Shown: positions 8,017-18,900, counted from the first letter of the stretch. The stretch: DNA of 64,000 nt from Candidatus Omnitrophota bacterium (GCA_030698625.1 JAUYMS010000048.1:282404-346403), one strand, 5' to 3'. Numbers and translations are program-made. The notes: generated by a model not told the origin, from the sequence alone.

Positions 8017-9202
8017 GCGGTACCATTGCGCTCGCGATAAGGAAGGCGCAGCCTACCGCCGCAGGGAAGACGAGAATCCAGAGGGCGCTCTGGAAGCCTG
8101 ATACATCTGCCGTGACCGAAAAGAGCAGGCTTGCCACCACCGAAATCTTTGTCGTGAGTCCGTAGAGGCCAAAATACTCACCCACGCTGTTGGCGGGGGC
8201 AAGCTCCAGAAGGACTTTGCGGCCCGCCGTCCATATCCCTGAAATCGCAAAGGCACCGGCTGTAACAGCAACCAAGCGAAATAGCCAAAAGTCGGTGATG
8301 AATGTGAGGCCGACAAGCATGAGAGCCAGAGTTGCAGAGGACAAAATCATCGTCGGGAAGGCGCGTATACGGTCTGTCAAGACACCGTTGAGCAAGCCCA
8401 TTGCAAATGCGGACGCGTTGAGGATCAGTAAGAACGAGATGATGTCGCTTTGACCGGGGTTGAATACTTCGCGCGTGTAGACGGATACCCAGAATATCAA
8501 GCTGTTCATAGCGTCGACGACGAAGAAATTTCCTCCGAGAAAAAGTAATAGCTTAGGCTCTGTCGCCAGCCCCCTTATGGTCCCCCTGAGCTTACGCCAC
8601 TCCTCTCCCCACAGCTGCCGGCGAAACTTGATGGGATGTTCCACATCTCTCTCCGGCACGAATAAAAAAAGCGGGAGCGCAAAGAGAAGAAAAAGGATGC
8701 CGCTTGCAGGAAAGACCCAAACACGTCCTAAAGAGCCGTCGACGATATGCATCAGAGGAAGCGCAACAACGACGCCGAGGTAACCCAAGCCCGTGCCCAG
8801 GCCCGAAGCAAATCCCTGATGTTCCGGGGGTGCCGCAACAGGCAGTAAAGTATTATAGAAGACGAGAGAGGCGTGGAAGAAAAAGCAGGCGATAAGAAAG
8901 AGGATCGTCAGGAGGATCGGGTTTTTCGTGAGTACAAAGCAGAATAGAAATGCGACCGCTAGGACGGTCGTTCGTATCAAGTAATTCTTTGTCTTTCCTG
9001 TTTGATCACTCAGCGCGCCTAAGACCGGAATCGCCAGGGCCGCAAGTACCATGCTCCCCGTTGTGGCCGCCCCCAGTGACCAGTTTGTTCCGGTGATCTC
9101 GGTCAAATAGAGGGGGAAATAGGTGGTCAGGACCACCGCCGAAAAGATGGTGTTCGCAAAGTCGTAAAACGCCCAACTTACCAGAGTGCGATGCGCCCTC
9201 AA
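8009..9202 (-). CDS. MFS transporter, UMF1/Atg22-like family
   Basis: A 397-residue integral membrane protein of the major facilitator superfamily. The start 'SWAFYDFANTIFS' is the signature of the UMF1 family (related to yeast Atg22). The family loop 'GALSDQTGKTKNYL' follows helix 2, and about twelve hydrophobic segments can be followed. Members are thought to export amino acids or other small molecules, but the substrate here is unknown. Translation appears to start with TTG at 9202. It is the only minus-strand gene of its stretch, ends convergently with the small membrane protein, and is divergent from the pseudopilin operon. Confidence 0.88.
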   Translation of the reverse strand: MRAHRTLVSWAFYDFANTIFSAVVLTTYFPLYLTEITGTNWSLGAATTGSMVLAALAIPVLGALSDQTGKTKNYLIRTTVLAVAFLFCFVLTKNPILLTILFLIACFFFHASLVFYNTLLPVAAPPEHQGFASGLGTGLGYLGVVVALPLMHIVDGSLGRVWVFPASGILFLLFALPLFLFVPERDVEHPIKFRRQLWGEEWRKLRGTIRGLATEPKLLLFLGGNFFVVDAMNSLIFWVSVYTREVFNPGQSDIISFLLILNASAFAMGLLNGVLTDRIRAFPTMILSSATLALMLVGLTFITDFWLFRLVAVTAGAFAISGIWTAGRKVLLELAPANSVGEYFGLYGLTTKISVVASLLFSVTADVSGFQSALWILVFPAAVGCAFLIASAMVPLK

Positions 9203-9219
9203 GGCGCACCCACAAGGTG

Positions 9220-9237
9220 TTTGCGCATTAGCGCAAA
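9220..9237. repeat. Palindromic hairpin between divergent genes
   Basis: TTTGCGC and GCGCAAA flank ATTA, giving a perfect 7-base-pair stem with a 4-base loop. It lies just upstream of the minus-strand MFS start in the 196-base gap that also holds the start region of the pseudopilin operon. An operator or leader hairpin is possible. No other clear signal was seen in this gap. Confidence 0.4.
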
Positions 9238-9398
9238 TACTAGCTTTTTCGAGCTTCTAGAGGCCATAAAAGGGTACTTTTTTAAACCCTGAAATGAAGA
9301 GTCTTGCTAAGTCCTGCCCATTGTACAGTTAAAGGATATGGGTTACCTTTATAGCGTGTTAGTAATCTGCGTTTTGTGAGCTATGAAGCGCATACGCT

Positions 9399-9827
9399 AT
9401 GATAACTAGATTATATTCTAGAAGGAAAAAAAACGAAGCGGGTTTTTCGCTTGTGGAGGTCATGATCTCGATTCCGATCGTGGTCTTGGCTTTGCTCGGC
9501 ATTCTATATTCGAATACCGTCATTCAGCAGTCGAGTGAAGCAGCTTTTGAACGCACGGTGGCCACACAGGATGCCCATCGCATTATCGAGCAGATCAGGG
9601 ACCAAGCGGTTGACGGGGTGTTCCCGGCAAATGTGACGGCTCAGTTCCCGGATGGTGGTGAAGGTGCGGGTTTTGACAGCCTCGAGGATGAAGCGATTGT
9701 CGTGGCTTATGCCGATGCGACAGCCAATCCGCTGGATGTCTCGGTAACCGTAACCTGGCAAGATCAGCACGGGCGGGCTATGGATATTACATTAAGAACA
9801 TTGGTGACCCAAAGGGTAAACTCATGA
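9399..9827 (+). CDS. Type IV pseudopilin-like protein (PilV-like)
   Basis: This 142-residue protein has a prepilin leader ending in basic residues and then 'AGFSLVEVMISIPIVVLALLG'. That is the prepilin peptidase site with Gly at -1, Phe at +1 and Glu at +5, followed by the hydrophobic N-terminal helix. The rest is a short beta-rich domain. PilV-type minor pilins prime type IV pilus or type II secretion pseudopilus assembly. It is the first of three such genes in a row, with a stop that overlaps the next start (ATGA). There is no clear ribosome site before ATG 9399. Confidence 0.88.
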   Translation: MITRLYSRRKKNEAGFSLVEVMISIPIVVLALLGILYSNTVIQQSSEAAFERTVATQDAHRIIEQIRDQAVDGVFPANVTAQFPDGGEGAGFDSLEDEAIVVAYADATANPLDVSVTVTWQDQHGRAMDITLRTLVTQRVNS

Positions 9828-10366
9828 TGCGCTCGAACCGCGGTTTTACTCTTTTAGAGCTAATGGTTGTGGTCGCGATCTCGTCCATTATTTTTTACGG
9901 GATTTACCTGGTGACAATGGTCGGTGACCGACAGGGGCAGAGCCTGGAAGTGAAAATGACGGTACAGGATTCGGCGCGCGAAAGCCTTTACCGTATGATT
10001 CAAGAGATAAGATTATCAGCACCTGATCGGGTCGATATCTCAGTTGATGGTGCGAGTATACAGTTTCAAGTTCCGGATAATGATAACCCCTTGGCCGGGA
10101 ACTTTGCCGTGGATTGGGATGCTGCCCCCACGATTGAGTATGCCCTGGGCGGCGACAACGACGACCAGATTATAAGAACGGTGGTCGGGACGCTGGAAGA
10201 ACGTGTTGTGGGTAATGATGTAACGAGCTTGGAATTCGTCGGGGATGCGGACAACCCGAACGTCGTGACTATTACGATGCAGGTTCAGCGGCAAACGGTT
10301 CACGGCCGTTTGATTCCGGCGGCGCCTTTGGAGCTGACAGCGCAGGCCGAGATCCGAAATACCTAA
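9824..10366 (+). CDS. Type IV pseudopilin-like protein (PilW-like)
   Basis: A 180-residue protein with a very short leader and the prepilin motif 'RGFTLLELMVVVAISSII' (cleavage after Gly, Glu at +5). The long N-terminal helix and the C-terminal beta domain are those of PilW/GspJ-type minor pilins. It is read from an ATG overlapping the previous stop and is followed closely by the PilX-like gene, so the three are probably cotranscribed and form the tip complex of a pilus or secretion pseudopilus. No assembly ATPase or secretin gene is in the window. Confidence 0.87.
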   Translation: MMRSNRGFTLLELMVVVAISSIIFYGIYLVTMVGDRQGQSLEVKMTVQDSARESLYRMIQEIRLSAPDRVDISVDGASIQFQVPDNDNPLAGNFAVDWDAAPTIEYALGGDNDDQIIRTVVGTLEERVVGNDVTSLEFVGDADNPNVVTITMQVQRQTVHGRLIPAAPLELTAQAEIRNT

Positions 10367-10382
10367 GTTGAAGGAGGGCATC

Positions 10383-11618
10383 ATGGACTATTCAAAGAGA
10401 ATTGGCAGAAAGGCGTCTGAAAGGGGCTTCCTGCTGTTTACGACTTACATGCTTATCTCGGTGCTTTCTATTTTTTCGCTGGCCTTCCTCGCGCGAGGAA
10501 CGCAGTTCCTGCAGGCGACGGAACGTAATCAGAACAGGGTTGTGGCCTTCAATATGGCCGAAGCAGCCGTTGATCTTGCCATTGCCGAGCTCACAGCAGA
10601 CGATACGTATGCAGGGATAGACGGTTTTACGGATCTAAGCACGGATCAGATTCAGGGGGGATATACCTTGACGGTTACGACTCCGGAAGGCAATGAAGCT
10701 GTCCGGCTTATTCAGGCGACCGGTTTCGCTCCCAATAATGAGAATACTTCGCGTGCCTTCGAGACACGTTCCGTAATAACCTATGTCGTTATCGGTGAAG
10801 TCGGGTTTTTCGATTTTGCGATTTTCGCTGAGGAGAGCATTGATCTTAACGGGACGTCTTTGATCGACAGCTACAACTCCAGCGAAGGGGAAGGGGAATA
10901 TGACGCCGAAGATGCGAATAGTAACGGTGATCTTGGAACTGACAGTGGTGAGGGGGATGCTGTTGATATCGGCGGGAACTCTTCGGTTCAAGGTAATGCC
11001 GTCGTCGGCCCTGATGGGAATCCGAATCTGGAGGAAGAAAATAGTGTTGTGGATCTGGGTCCGAACGCATCAATTTCGGGCACTATCTCCGCGGCTCCCG
11101 AAGAACGTGATTATGACGTACAGACAACCGGTCTCGTATCTGAGGGTCAGCTTAAACTGAGCGGGTCAACGGTTCAGGAACTTCCGGCCGGCACTTATCA
11201 TTACGACTCTATCAGCATTTCGGGTAACGCACAGTTGCAGGCCTTGGGTCCCGTCGAGATCTTCGTCAGCGGCACCGTCAGTATCGGCGGAAACGGGGTT
11301 TCGACGTCATCGAACCTTCCGCCAAACTTCATCATCTACGTCACAACAGATGCCACCGTCAGTGTGGGGGGAAACGGGAACTTCTACGGGGCCATCTATG
11401 CCCCCGATTCGAGCGTTAACCTCAATGGCGGCGGTAATCCCAATGATACGACAGATTTCCACGGGGCGATTGTCGCCAATCAGCTGAATCAAAACGGTCA
11501 CATGAATATCCACTACGACGAGGCCCTGGAAGACGTCGGGAGTACGGGCAGCGGAGATATTCAGATTCTCTCCTGGCAGGAAGCCAACACCTTCCTCGGT
11601 AATTCAGCTGTTTCCTAA
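10383..11618 (+). CDS. PilX-like surface protein with polar, repetitive beta-helical tail
   Basis: A 411-residue protein. The N-terminus 'ASERGFLLFTTYMLISVLSIFSLAFL' is a class III-like or degenerate pilin segment (RGF retained, but no Glu at +5), as in PilX/GspK-type proteins. The C-terminal 250 residues are rich in Gly, Ser, Asn and Asp with repeated 'I-GN/NG-S' turns such as 'VSVGGNGNFYGAIYAP', similar to the DUF7305 domain of PilX-family proteins and suggestive of a beta-helix. The start is ATG 10383, directly after AAGGAGGG; a longer TTG start at 10368 is less likely. It is the last gene of the pseudopilin operon. Confidence 0.75.
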   Translation: MDYSKRIGRKASERGFLLFTTYMLISVLSIFSLAFLARGTQFLQATERNQNRVVAFNMAEAAVDLAIAELTADDTYAGIDGFTDLSTDQIQGGYTLTVTTPEGNEAVRLIQATGFAPNNENTSRAFETRSVITYVVIGEVGFFDFAIFAEESIDLNGTSLIDSYNSSEGEGEYDAEDANSNGDLGTDSGEGDAVDIGGNSSVQGNAVVGPDGNPNLEEENSVVDLGPNASISGTISAAPEERDYDVQTTGLVSEGQLKLSGSTVQELPAGTYHYDSISISGNAQLQALGPVEIFVSGTVSIGGNGVSTSSNLPPNFIIYVTTDATVSVGGNGNFYGAIYAPDSSVNLNGGGNPNDTTDFHGAIVANQLNQNGHMNIHYDEALEDVGSTGSGDIQILSWQEANTFLGNSAVS

Positions 11619-11659
11619 CGGCTTGACCCCGCTCATGGGAGCCGATATCATGGCCCCCT

Positions 11660-12406
11660 ATGAAGTCTACGAAAACCACCCTTATTACCGGTGCATCTAA
11701 AAGGGTGGGCCGCGACATCGCCCTCACCCTCGCTGAAGCCGGCAGCGATATCCTCATCCACTACTACCGCTCGCGTCGAGATGCCCTTCAGCTCAAGAAA
11801 GATGTCGAAAGCCGCGGTGTGCGGGCCGAGGTCTTTAAAGCCGACTTTTCTGCCGGCGTGAGAAACCTGCCATCGGCGATCAAGCGTTTTGTCCGCGATG
11901 TTTATCGGGTTGCCGGGCATGTGGATCTGTTGGTCAACAATGCCGCTATTTTTTACCCGACCCCTTTAGGAAAGATTACCGGCCGCCATTGGGAAGACTT
12001 CATGACGGTGAACTTAAAATCTCCGTTTTTCCTGGCGCAGGAAATCGGGATGCGCATGCGGCGGCGAAAGTCAGGGAGCATCATCAATCTTGTCGACTGG
12101 ACCGGCCTCAGACCTCACCCGAATTACTTACCCTATGCCATTTCCAAGGCAGGCTTAATTGCGGCTACGACCGGTTTGGCAAAGGCGCTTGCACCTCATG
12201 TGCGTGTCAATTGCATTGCACCGGGCCCGATCTTGCCGGCCAATGGGGCGACGGCAAAACAGAAACGGGCCGTTATTAAAAAAACCCTTCTAAAACGTTT
12301 CGGTAATCCAAAAGACATATCAGAAACAGTGCGTTATCTTTGGCAGGGAAGTGATTTTGTCACGGGTGTGATGATCCCCGTCGATGGCGGCGCGCTCGGG
12401 AGTTAA
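11660..12406 (+). CDS. Short-chain dehydrogenase, pteridine reductase-like
   Basis: A 248-residue SDR enzyme. The cofactor loop is 'LITGASKRVGRDIA', with Arg placed as in NADPH-dependent pteridine reductases (TGxxxRxG). 'LVNNAAIF' is the NNAG-equivalent motif and the active site is 'YAISKAG' (Tyr-x3-Lys). Asp in 'NLVDWTG' replaces the usual catalytic Ser, a change known in PTR1/FolM-type enzymes. The next gene, two bases downstream, encodes a 6-pyruvoyl-tetrahydropterin synthase homologue, which supports a pterin substrate. No strong ribosome site was seen. Confidence 0.82.
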   Translation: MKSTKTTLITGASKRVGRDIALTLAEAGSDILIHYYRSRRDALQLKKDVESRGVRAEVFKADFSAGVRNLPSAIKRFVRDVYRVAGHVDLLVNNAAIFYPTPLGKITGRHWEDFMTVNLKSPFFLAQEIGMRMRRRKSGSIINLVDWTGLRPHPNYLPYAISKAGLIAATTGLAKALAPHVRVNCIAPGPILPANGATAKQKRAVIKKTLLKRFGNPKDISETVRYLWQGSDFVTGVMIPVDGGALGS

Positions 12407-12408
12407 CT

Positions 12409-12810
12409 ATGTATTTAGTGATTTGTGAAATCAATTTCAGTTACGGTCATCGCCTTCTCAATTACGACGGTAAGTGCGCGCACATCCATGGACACAATGC
12501 GCGGGTTCAACTTGAGGTTTCGAGCCAAAAGTTGAACTCGCAGGGGATGGTGATGGATTTTTACGAGATCCGTAAGGCCGTCGCGGCGCGGATTGACGAA
12601 GCCCTTGACCACCGGTTGATCCTGCAGAGTTCGGACCCGCTGGCTAAAATCATTTCTGAAACGGGAGAGCCCGTTGTGACGATGGATGGTCCTCCGACGG
12701 CGGAGGCCCTGGCGCGCTGGATATTCGACGAAGCGCGCACCCTCAGGGTTCCCGTGTCGCGAGTCACCTTATGGGAGACTCCGACATCCGCTGCCGTTTA
12801 CCATGAGTAA
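12409..12810 (+). CDS. 6-pyruvoyl-tetrahydropterin synthase / QueD family
   Basis: A 133-residue enzyme that acts on 7,8-dihydroneopterin triphosphate. The zinc histidines are in 'FSYGHRLLNY' and 'CAHIHGHNARVQ', the catalytic Cys-x3-His lies in 'GKCAHIHGH', and the C-terminal glutamate is in 'VTLWETPTSAAVYH'. It could feed queuosine (as QueD) or tetrahydropterin synthesis. The upstream pteridine-reductase-like SDR favours a pterin cofactor. Its final codons overlap the start of addB by eight bases. Confidence 0.88.
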   Translation: MYLVICEINFSYGHRLLNYDGKCAHIHGHNARVQLEVSSQKLNSQGMVMDFYEIRKAVAARIDEALDHRLILQSSDPLAKIISETGEPVVTMDGPPTAEALARWIFDEARTLRVPVSRVTLWETPTSAAVYHE

Positions 12811-15800
12811 ATCGACGAGAACCCTCCTCATAGGACCTGCCCGCTCAGGCAAGACCCATTATCTCCTCGAAGACTTCGAACGCTCCATTGCCGATGCCGC
12901 GAACCCGCTGGCAGGCGATTTTTTCTTTGCCCTGCCCTCTGCCGAACATACGGACCGCATTATTTCGCTCATCGTGCAACGAGGGATCAAGGGATTTTTT
13001 CACCGCCGCATCACCACGCTGTCACGGCTGATCTCCGACTGTTTCGGGGTCGGCGAAGACGACGTCGCTACCAATGTCACGCGCTATGTCATTCTGCGCG
13101 ATATCCTCGACCGTGAGTCCTGGCCGATTTTTGCAGAGGTCCAGAAGAGCCCCGGCTTCCTGAACCTGATGCTTTCATTCATTTCCGAATTAAAGGAATC
13201 TCTCATAGGCGTTCAGGATTTTCGCGAACGTATGAATTCCGTGAAGCAGCTGGAGCCTGATTATGCCGCCAAGTACGAGGCCGTGGCGGCCATCTATGAA
13301 GCCTATGATGCCGTCCTCGGCGAGCGCGGTTTGCGTGATCGTCAGGACGCTTTCAAGATCTACGAGGGAAAAAAGCGAAAAAAATATTTCAGGCCTCCGA
13401 CGCTCAGAAAAGTTTGGCTGGACGGTTTTTTTGACTTTTCGCCGCTGCAACTTGCCTATTTGGGAGAGCTGTGCGAGGTGACCGAAGAGATTACGCTCAC
13501 CTTGACCGCGGAGACCGGCGCAGCGCGCGAAGCCGTTTTTGGGCCCGTGCTTGAGACAGCGGCCGTACTCGAGGAAATGGGATTTAAAATAAAGACCATG
13601 CCTCGCGCGCGGGATCGCATGCCGCAAGGTGCGCTAAGGCATATTGAGGGGCAACTCTTCGCTTCAAAAAGGATGACGGCATCCGTGCCTTCAGCGGCGG
13701 AACTCGAGGTTTTTGAGGCTGTGGGCATGGAAGGCGAGGTCGAGATGATTGCCCGGGCGATCGAAAAGATGCGCCGGGAGGGAGATTATCGATTCAGTGA
13801 CTTCGCCGTGCTTCTGAGGCAGATCGGAGACTATGAAAGTGTCATCCGCTCGGTTTTCTCCCGTTACGGAATTCCGGTTGAGATCCACGAGCGTGAAAAG
13901 CTCGGCTTTTCGCCGCTCGTCCGTTCGATTGTCCGGTTGCTCAAGATCTTTCGCGAAAAATGGTCCCGCACCGACGTCATCGAGTTTCTGAAGTCTGCCT
14001 ATGTTTGCCGTTTGGGCGAGGCAGTAAAGGACTACGAGTGGGTCGCGCGGCTCGAACACTGGGCGATGCGCGAGGGTATTTTTCGCGGCCGGGAGGCCTG
14101 GCTCAAGGAAGAGCGATTGCGCGTGCTCGCGGACCTTGAGGACAGGCTGCGTTCTTCAAAAAATTTCCGGGAGCTGCGGGCAGAACTCGTCGGAGCCGTG
14201 CGGCATCTGTTCGGCATTTTTCAGATCCGTGATGATTACGAGGATTTTGTGCGGCGCGAAGCCGCGGGCTACCGTCGTTTTGAGGCCCTGCTCGATGAAT
14301 TGGAGTACTCCTTTACAAGCTCGAAAAAAGACGGCGAAGGAAATGAGTTTTCGTTGGATGCTTTCATGGACCGCTTCTTCCGACTGACCGAATTGGACCT
14401 CTATTCACTCCATGAAAAAGACAAGAATCGGGTCCAGGTTTATGACGTCTCGCTCGCCCGGCAAAAAGAATACCGCGTCGTTTTTCTGGCCGGATTGCTC
14501 GAGAAGCGTTTCCCGGTTCAGCTTAAGGAAGACCCCGTGCTTTCTGATTGGGAACGGCGGCTCTTTAACGGCGTGCAGGCAGACGATAAGGGGGCGTTAA
14601 GAGAGAGATTGCCGCGCCAGGCGATGGAACGTTATCTGTTTTATGTTGCTGTCACGCGAGTGAATGAAAAGTTGGTATTGAGTTACCCGCGCTTAGATCT
14701 GGAGGGAAAGGAATCGCTCCCGTCGTACTACGTCGCGGAGGTGCTTTCCCTGTTTGATGGGGAGGTTGCCAGAAGGAAGCAGGATCTCGGCCGCCCTTAC
14801 CCGGAACTCGACGAAGCCGTAAACCTTCGCGAGTTGGAAATGTCGGTGATGGGAGGGTTGTGGACCGCGGAGCGTGATGCGGTAAACCGGGCCCCGCTTC
14901 TCCTGTACCTGACGAACCGGTTTCTCGGGATGCAGGGCAGCCGTGACCGTTTTCGGCGCGCCTTTCACGAGATACAAAATGTACTGACGGACCCTCACAT
15001 CGCGCCGCTTGACCCGTTTCGTTCGGGTAAAACGAGCGCCACCAAATTGGAAGACTATGCGAAGTGCGCATTCAAGTACTACGCAAGGCATGTGCTCCGC
15101 TTGATGGACCCCGACGAAGACATCAACGTCATGCGTCGGGGCATTATTCTGCATGATGTCCTGGAGCGCTGTTTTCGCGATTGGTCCAAGAACCCCGCAA
15201 TCTTTACAGATGTGAAGCGCGCTGAAGCCGATGCTCTTGCTCGGCTTGAAGAGGCTCTTAAGGCGTGGCCGCTCAGGCTGGAAAAAGAATACCAGTGGGA
15301 TTTGGAGCGCGACGGTATGCGCGAGATGCTTACGCGGTTTCTCAAACGTGAGTTCGAGAGAATCCAGGCGTCACCGCTCAAGCCGGCCTATTTTGAGTTC
15401 GGCTTCGGAGCCGTTACTCGGGGAGATGCCGGGCCCCTTGCGATCGGGACTGAAACCGGAGAAATCCTCATCTCGGGGAAAATTGACCGCGTTGATGTGG
15501 ACATTGAGGGGAAAGTTGCCGGCATTTTGGACTACAAGCGGACGGCGGCTTTTAAGCGGGCGGAGCTCGAAGGAGGCGTTGCGCTGCAGCTTCCTATCTA
15601 CTCGATGGCAGTGCGCAAGTTTCTCGGCTTACAACCTGCGGGCGCGGAACTTTACTCTATTCGTGACCATGACAAGAAAGGGTTTTACCGTGACGACCTT
15701 CTGGAATTTTTCCCGGAGGCCACTGCTAGGAGAATGGTTCTCAAACCGAAGGAGTTCGAGGCACTGCTTGAGCGGACATCCGCGTTTATACGGATGTATG

Positions 15801-15973
15801 CGAATCAAATGCGTGAGTTGAATATCGCGGTGCGGCCGAGGCTATGTGATTCTTATTGCCCGTATCCTGCGGTTTGTCGTATTGAAAAATGGAGACTTCC
15901 GATGATTGGCGAAGAAGTTCGGGCCGAGGATGAAAAGGCGCTGCTGGCAGGGAAGCCCGTAGCGAAGAAATAG
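12803..15973 (+). CDS. addB: AddB-type helicase-nuclease subunit
   Basis: A 1056-residue partner subunit of the AddAB double-strand break resection enzyme. The N-terminus has a P-loop 'GPARSGKTHYL', as in Firmicute-type AddB/RexB. The helicase-like middle is inactive-looking. Near residue 910 the nuclease motif 'GILDYKRT' marks a PD-(D/E)XK domain, bracketed by 'YAKCAFKYY' and 'CDSYCPYPAVC', which together give the four cysteines of the family's iron-sulfur staple. ATG 12803 overlaps the previous gene's end; a longer frame from 12686 would overlap that gene by 125 bases and is rejected. addA follows immediately. Confidence 0.9.
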   Translation: MSKSTRTLLIGPARSGKTHYLLEDFERSIADAANPLAGDFFFALPSAEHTDRIISLIVQRGIKGFFHRRITTLSRLISDCFGVGEDDVATNVTRYVILRDILDRESWPIFAEVQKSPGFLNLMLSFISELKESLIGVQDFRERMNSVKQLEPDYAAKYEAVAAIYEAYDAVLGERGLRDRQDAFKIYEGKKRKKYFRPPTLRKVWLDGFFDFSPLQLAYLGELCEVTEEITLTLTAETGAAREAVFGPVLETAAVLEEMGFKIKTMPRARDRMPQGALRHIEGQLFASKRMTASVPSAAELEVFEAVGMEGEVEMIARAIEKMRREGDYRFSDFAVLLRQIGDYESVIRSVFSRYGIPVEIHEREKLGFSPLVRSIVRLLKIFREKWSRTDVIEFLKSAYVCRLGEAVKDYEWVARLEHWAMREGIFRGREAWLKEERLRVLADLEDRLRSSKNFRELRAELVGAVRHLFGIFQIRDDYEDFVRREAAGYRRFEALLDELEYSFTSSKKDGEGNEFSLDAFMDRFFRLTELDLYSLHEKDKNRVQVYDVSLARQKEYRVVFLAGLLEKRFPVQLKEDPVLSDWERRLFNGVQADDKGALRERLPRQAMERYLFYVAVTRVNEKLVLSYPRLDLEGKESLPSYYVAEVLSLFDGEVARRKQDLGRPYPELDEAVNLRELEMSVMGGLWTAERDAVNRAPLLLYLTNRFLGMQGSRDRFRRAFHEIQNVLTDPHIAPLDPFRSGKTSATKLEDYAKCAFKYYARHVLRLMDPDEDINVMRRGIILHDVLERCFRDWSKNPAIFTDVKRAEADALARLEEALKAWPLRLEKEYQWDLERDGMREMLTRFLKREFERIQASPLKPAYFEFGFGAVTRGDAGPLAIGTETGEILISGKIDRVDVDIEGKVAGILDYKRTAAFKRAELEGGVALQLPIYSMAVRKFLGLQPAGAELYSIRDHDKKGFYRDDLLEFFPEATARRMVLKPKEFEALLERTSAFIRMYANQMRELNIAVRPRLCDSYCPYPAVCRIEKWRLPMIGEEVRAEDEKALLAGKPVAKK

Positions 15974-18900
15974 ATGACAGAGCTCACCAAGAGTCAAGAG
16001 ATCGCAGCGCAAGCTACCGGAAAGAATATTCTCGTGTCTGCCGGTGCCGGTACCGGTAAGACGCGAGTCCTTGTCGAGCGCTTCCTTTATTTCGTGACGC
16101 ATAAACAAATACCCGTGACCGAAATCCTGGCGCTGACTTATACCGAAAAGGCCGCCAATGAAATGAAGGACCGTATCTTAAAGGAGCTGACGCGGTTGGG
16201 GCTTGAGGCCGCCAGGCGCGATCTGGAGTCGGCGTACATATCGACGATCCACGCCTTTGCGGCCCGCTTACTTCGCGAACACCCGTTGGAGGCCGGGGTC
16301 GACCCGGAATTTCGTGTCCTTGAAAGCGAGGAATCCGATCTCTGTAAGGAACAGGCTTTGGCGGAAACACTGGAAAGGCGCTGCGAGAAGGGTAACGAGA
16401 GCTTCGAATTGCTGCGCGTCTATGGCGAAAACAGGGTCCGCGAAGCGCTGTTGTCGGTTATGACGGCGGCGCGGCGCGAAGGACTCTATCTGAAGGAGTT
16501 TTTCGCGAATCATCCGTGCTCGCCGGCAAAAGATTCCAGCGTCGAAATCGCCAAGCTTTTTGCGAAAGCCGGCGAGGATGGATTAGCCGATGAGGGGAAG
16601 AGGTTTCAACATAAAAAGGAATGGGATTGGGATACGGTAGAGGCTTTTAGGGCTTGGTGTGGGACGTTTTCAAGACGGCGAGGGAGTCGTGAGGATTCGC
16701 TTTGGCCGGAGATCAAGGCGGCATGCAAAGAGCTCTTAGGTTTGAAACTGGACGTCTTTGCCGCGCCCTGGCGCGACAAATTTGAAAACCTGGCGCTGGC
16801 CTTTGAAGAGGCGTACGAATCTCTGAAAACAGAAAAGAGCTCTCTCGACTTTGATGACCTCGAGATCAAGGCCGTGCGCCTTTTTCTCAGAGAGGGCAGG
16901 GTTCATGCACGGCTGCGTGAACGCTACAGGGAGAAGTTTCGTCAGATATTGGTCGACGAGTTTCAGGACACCAATAAGTTGCAGCTTGACCTAATCCGTT
17001 CGATTGCGGCCGACGACAATCTCTTTTTTGTCGGCGATTATAAACAATCAATATACGGTTTTCGAGGGGCCGAACCCCGCCTATTTCTAGAAAGCGAACG
17101 TGCCTATGAGCAGTCTGCGACCGGTGCCCGTCTGCCCCTGGTCGAGAACTTCCGCACCGAGGGGCCCCTGCTTGATTTCATCAATCTCTTCTTTGAGCGT
17201 CTCTGGGCTGAGGATGAGATGCCGTTCGAGCCCCTTGTGGACAGGGCGGGGCAGGACCCGGAAGCCGGCGCTGAACTCATCGTTGAAACGCTCGGTGAAG
17301 GCGAACCACTCGACAATGCGCGAATGAGGGAGGCCGACAAGATTGCTGAGCGTATCGTGGAGCTGCGTGAAGAAGGGGCCGAGTATGGCGACATGGCGAT
17401 CCTTTTTCAGGCGATGACTGACATTGGGATATACGAACAGGCCCTGAAGCGAAGAGGAGTGCCTTACTACGCCATCTCGGCGCGCGGCTTTTATCATCAG
17501 CCGGAAATTCGGGATATTCTTAACTTCCTGGCTTTTCTTGAAAACCCGCTGGCGGATATCCCGCTGGCCGCGGCATTGAGGTCGCCTCTATTTCAGGCCG
17601 AGGACAATACCCTCTTCTGGCTGGCGCACTATGCAAAAAAAGACGACGGGCGTACGGCTGTCACGCCTCTCTACGAGGGGGTGAAGCATGCGGCCGAGAT
17701 TGATGAGATCCCGGAACCGGAACAGGAAAAGATACGCACCTTCCTGGAGGTGACCGCTGAGCTCGTTGCTGTCAAAGACCGGTTGCGTATGAGTGAGCTA
17801 TTGGATGTTGTTCTGGCGAGAACATCTTATGAACTGACCGTTCTCGCGGATCCCCAGGGGGTGCGCCGCTATGCCAATATGAAGAAGCTGTTGAATTTGG
17901 CGCGTGAATTTGAAGGCCGGGAGCCGTTACCGCTGGGAGCGTTTCTAAGAACAGTGAGGCGTTTGGAGACACAGGAGGTTCGGGAGTCGGAGGCCCAGAT
18001 TGAAGCCGAACAGAGCGGCCGTGTCGTGCGGCTCTTATCCGTTCATCGCGCCAAGGGGCTTGAGTTTCCGATTGTTTTCATCGCGGATTTGGGACGCTCC
18101 AAGCAGAGTTCGGAATCCGGTCTATTCGTCGCAGAAGGCGGCGTCGGCTACGCGCTTCAGGTGCGTAATGAGAAGAGCTTTGAGATGGAAAAACCGGCAA
18201 CTTGGTCACGTATTCGTGACGATGGGAACCGAAAGGGAAGAGAAGAGTGGAAGCGGCTTTTTTATGTTGCGGCTACGCGCGCAAAGAAAAAGCTGATTTT
18301 AAGTGGTGCCCACAGGGAGAGAAAAAAGGGTAAAGAGAGTTTTCACGAAATGGCGACCTGGATGGATTGGGTTTTGTCGATCGAAGACGCGTTGCCGGAG
18401 GGAATGCTGGTTCGTGTGTCCGGTAAATCTAAGCCGCAGCGGAGAATTCGAGCCCTGGCCGAAAAGAGGGACTTGCGGGATATCTTCGGCGACTTCCGAC
18501 AACGACCGCTTGAGGATCTTATTGGTACCGAAAAAGAAAGACGGCGTGTCGATCGCGAGGGGCAAAAATTGCTTATGGGTGTTATCGAGCCGCACGCGCG
18601 CATGCCTTCGCGGGTGATTGATCTTCCGGTGTCCGCGTATGTGACCTATGCGCAGGACCCGAAGGCATACTGGCGCATTTATGAGCTGGGCTATTCGGTC
18701 AGCCAAGACGAAGTCCCGCGCGAAGCTCTTACCGCTGTGGCCGATGAGGAGTGTTATGCAGACTTCGGAACGGCAATGCATCGCGTCCTTGAAAATGTAG
18801 ATTTTTCAAACTCCGACGATGGCGCCTTGACGCCGCTTGTCCAGCATCACTTCCGCCACATGTCGCAGAAGGCACAAGATGAGGCGCACCAGATCGTAAA

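Noticed and set aside
12686-12802. Longer N-terminus of AddB
   Set aside because: The extra residues overlap the pterin synthase gene in another frame, and family proteins start just before the P-loop.
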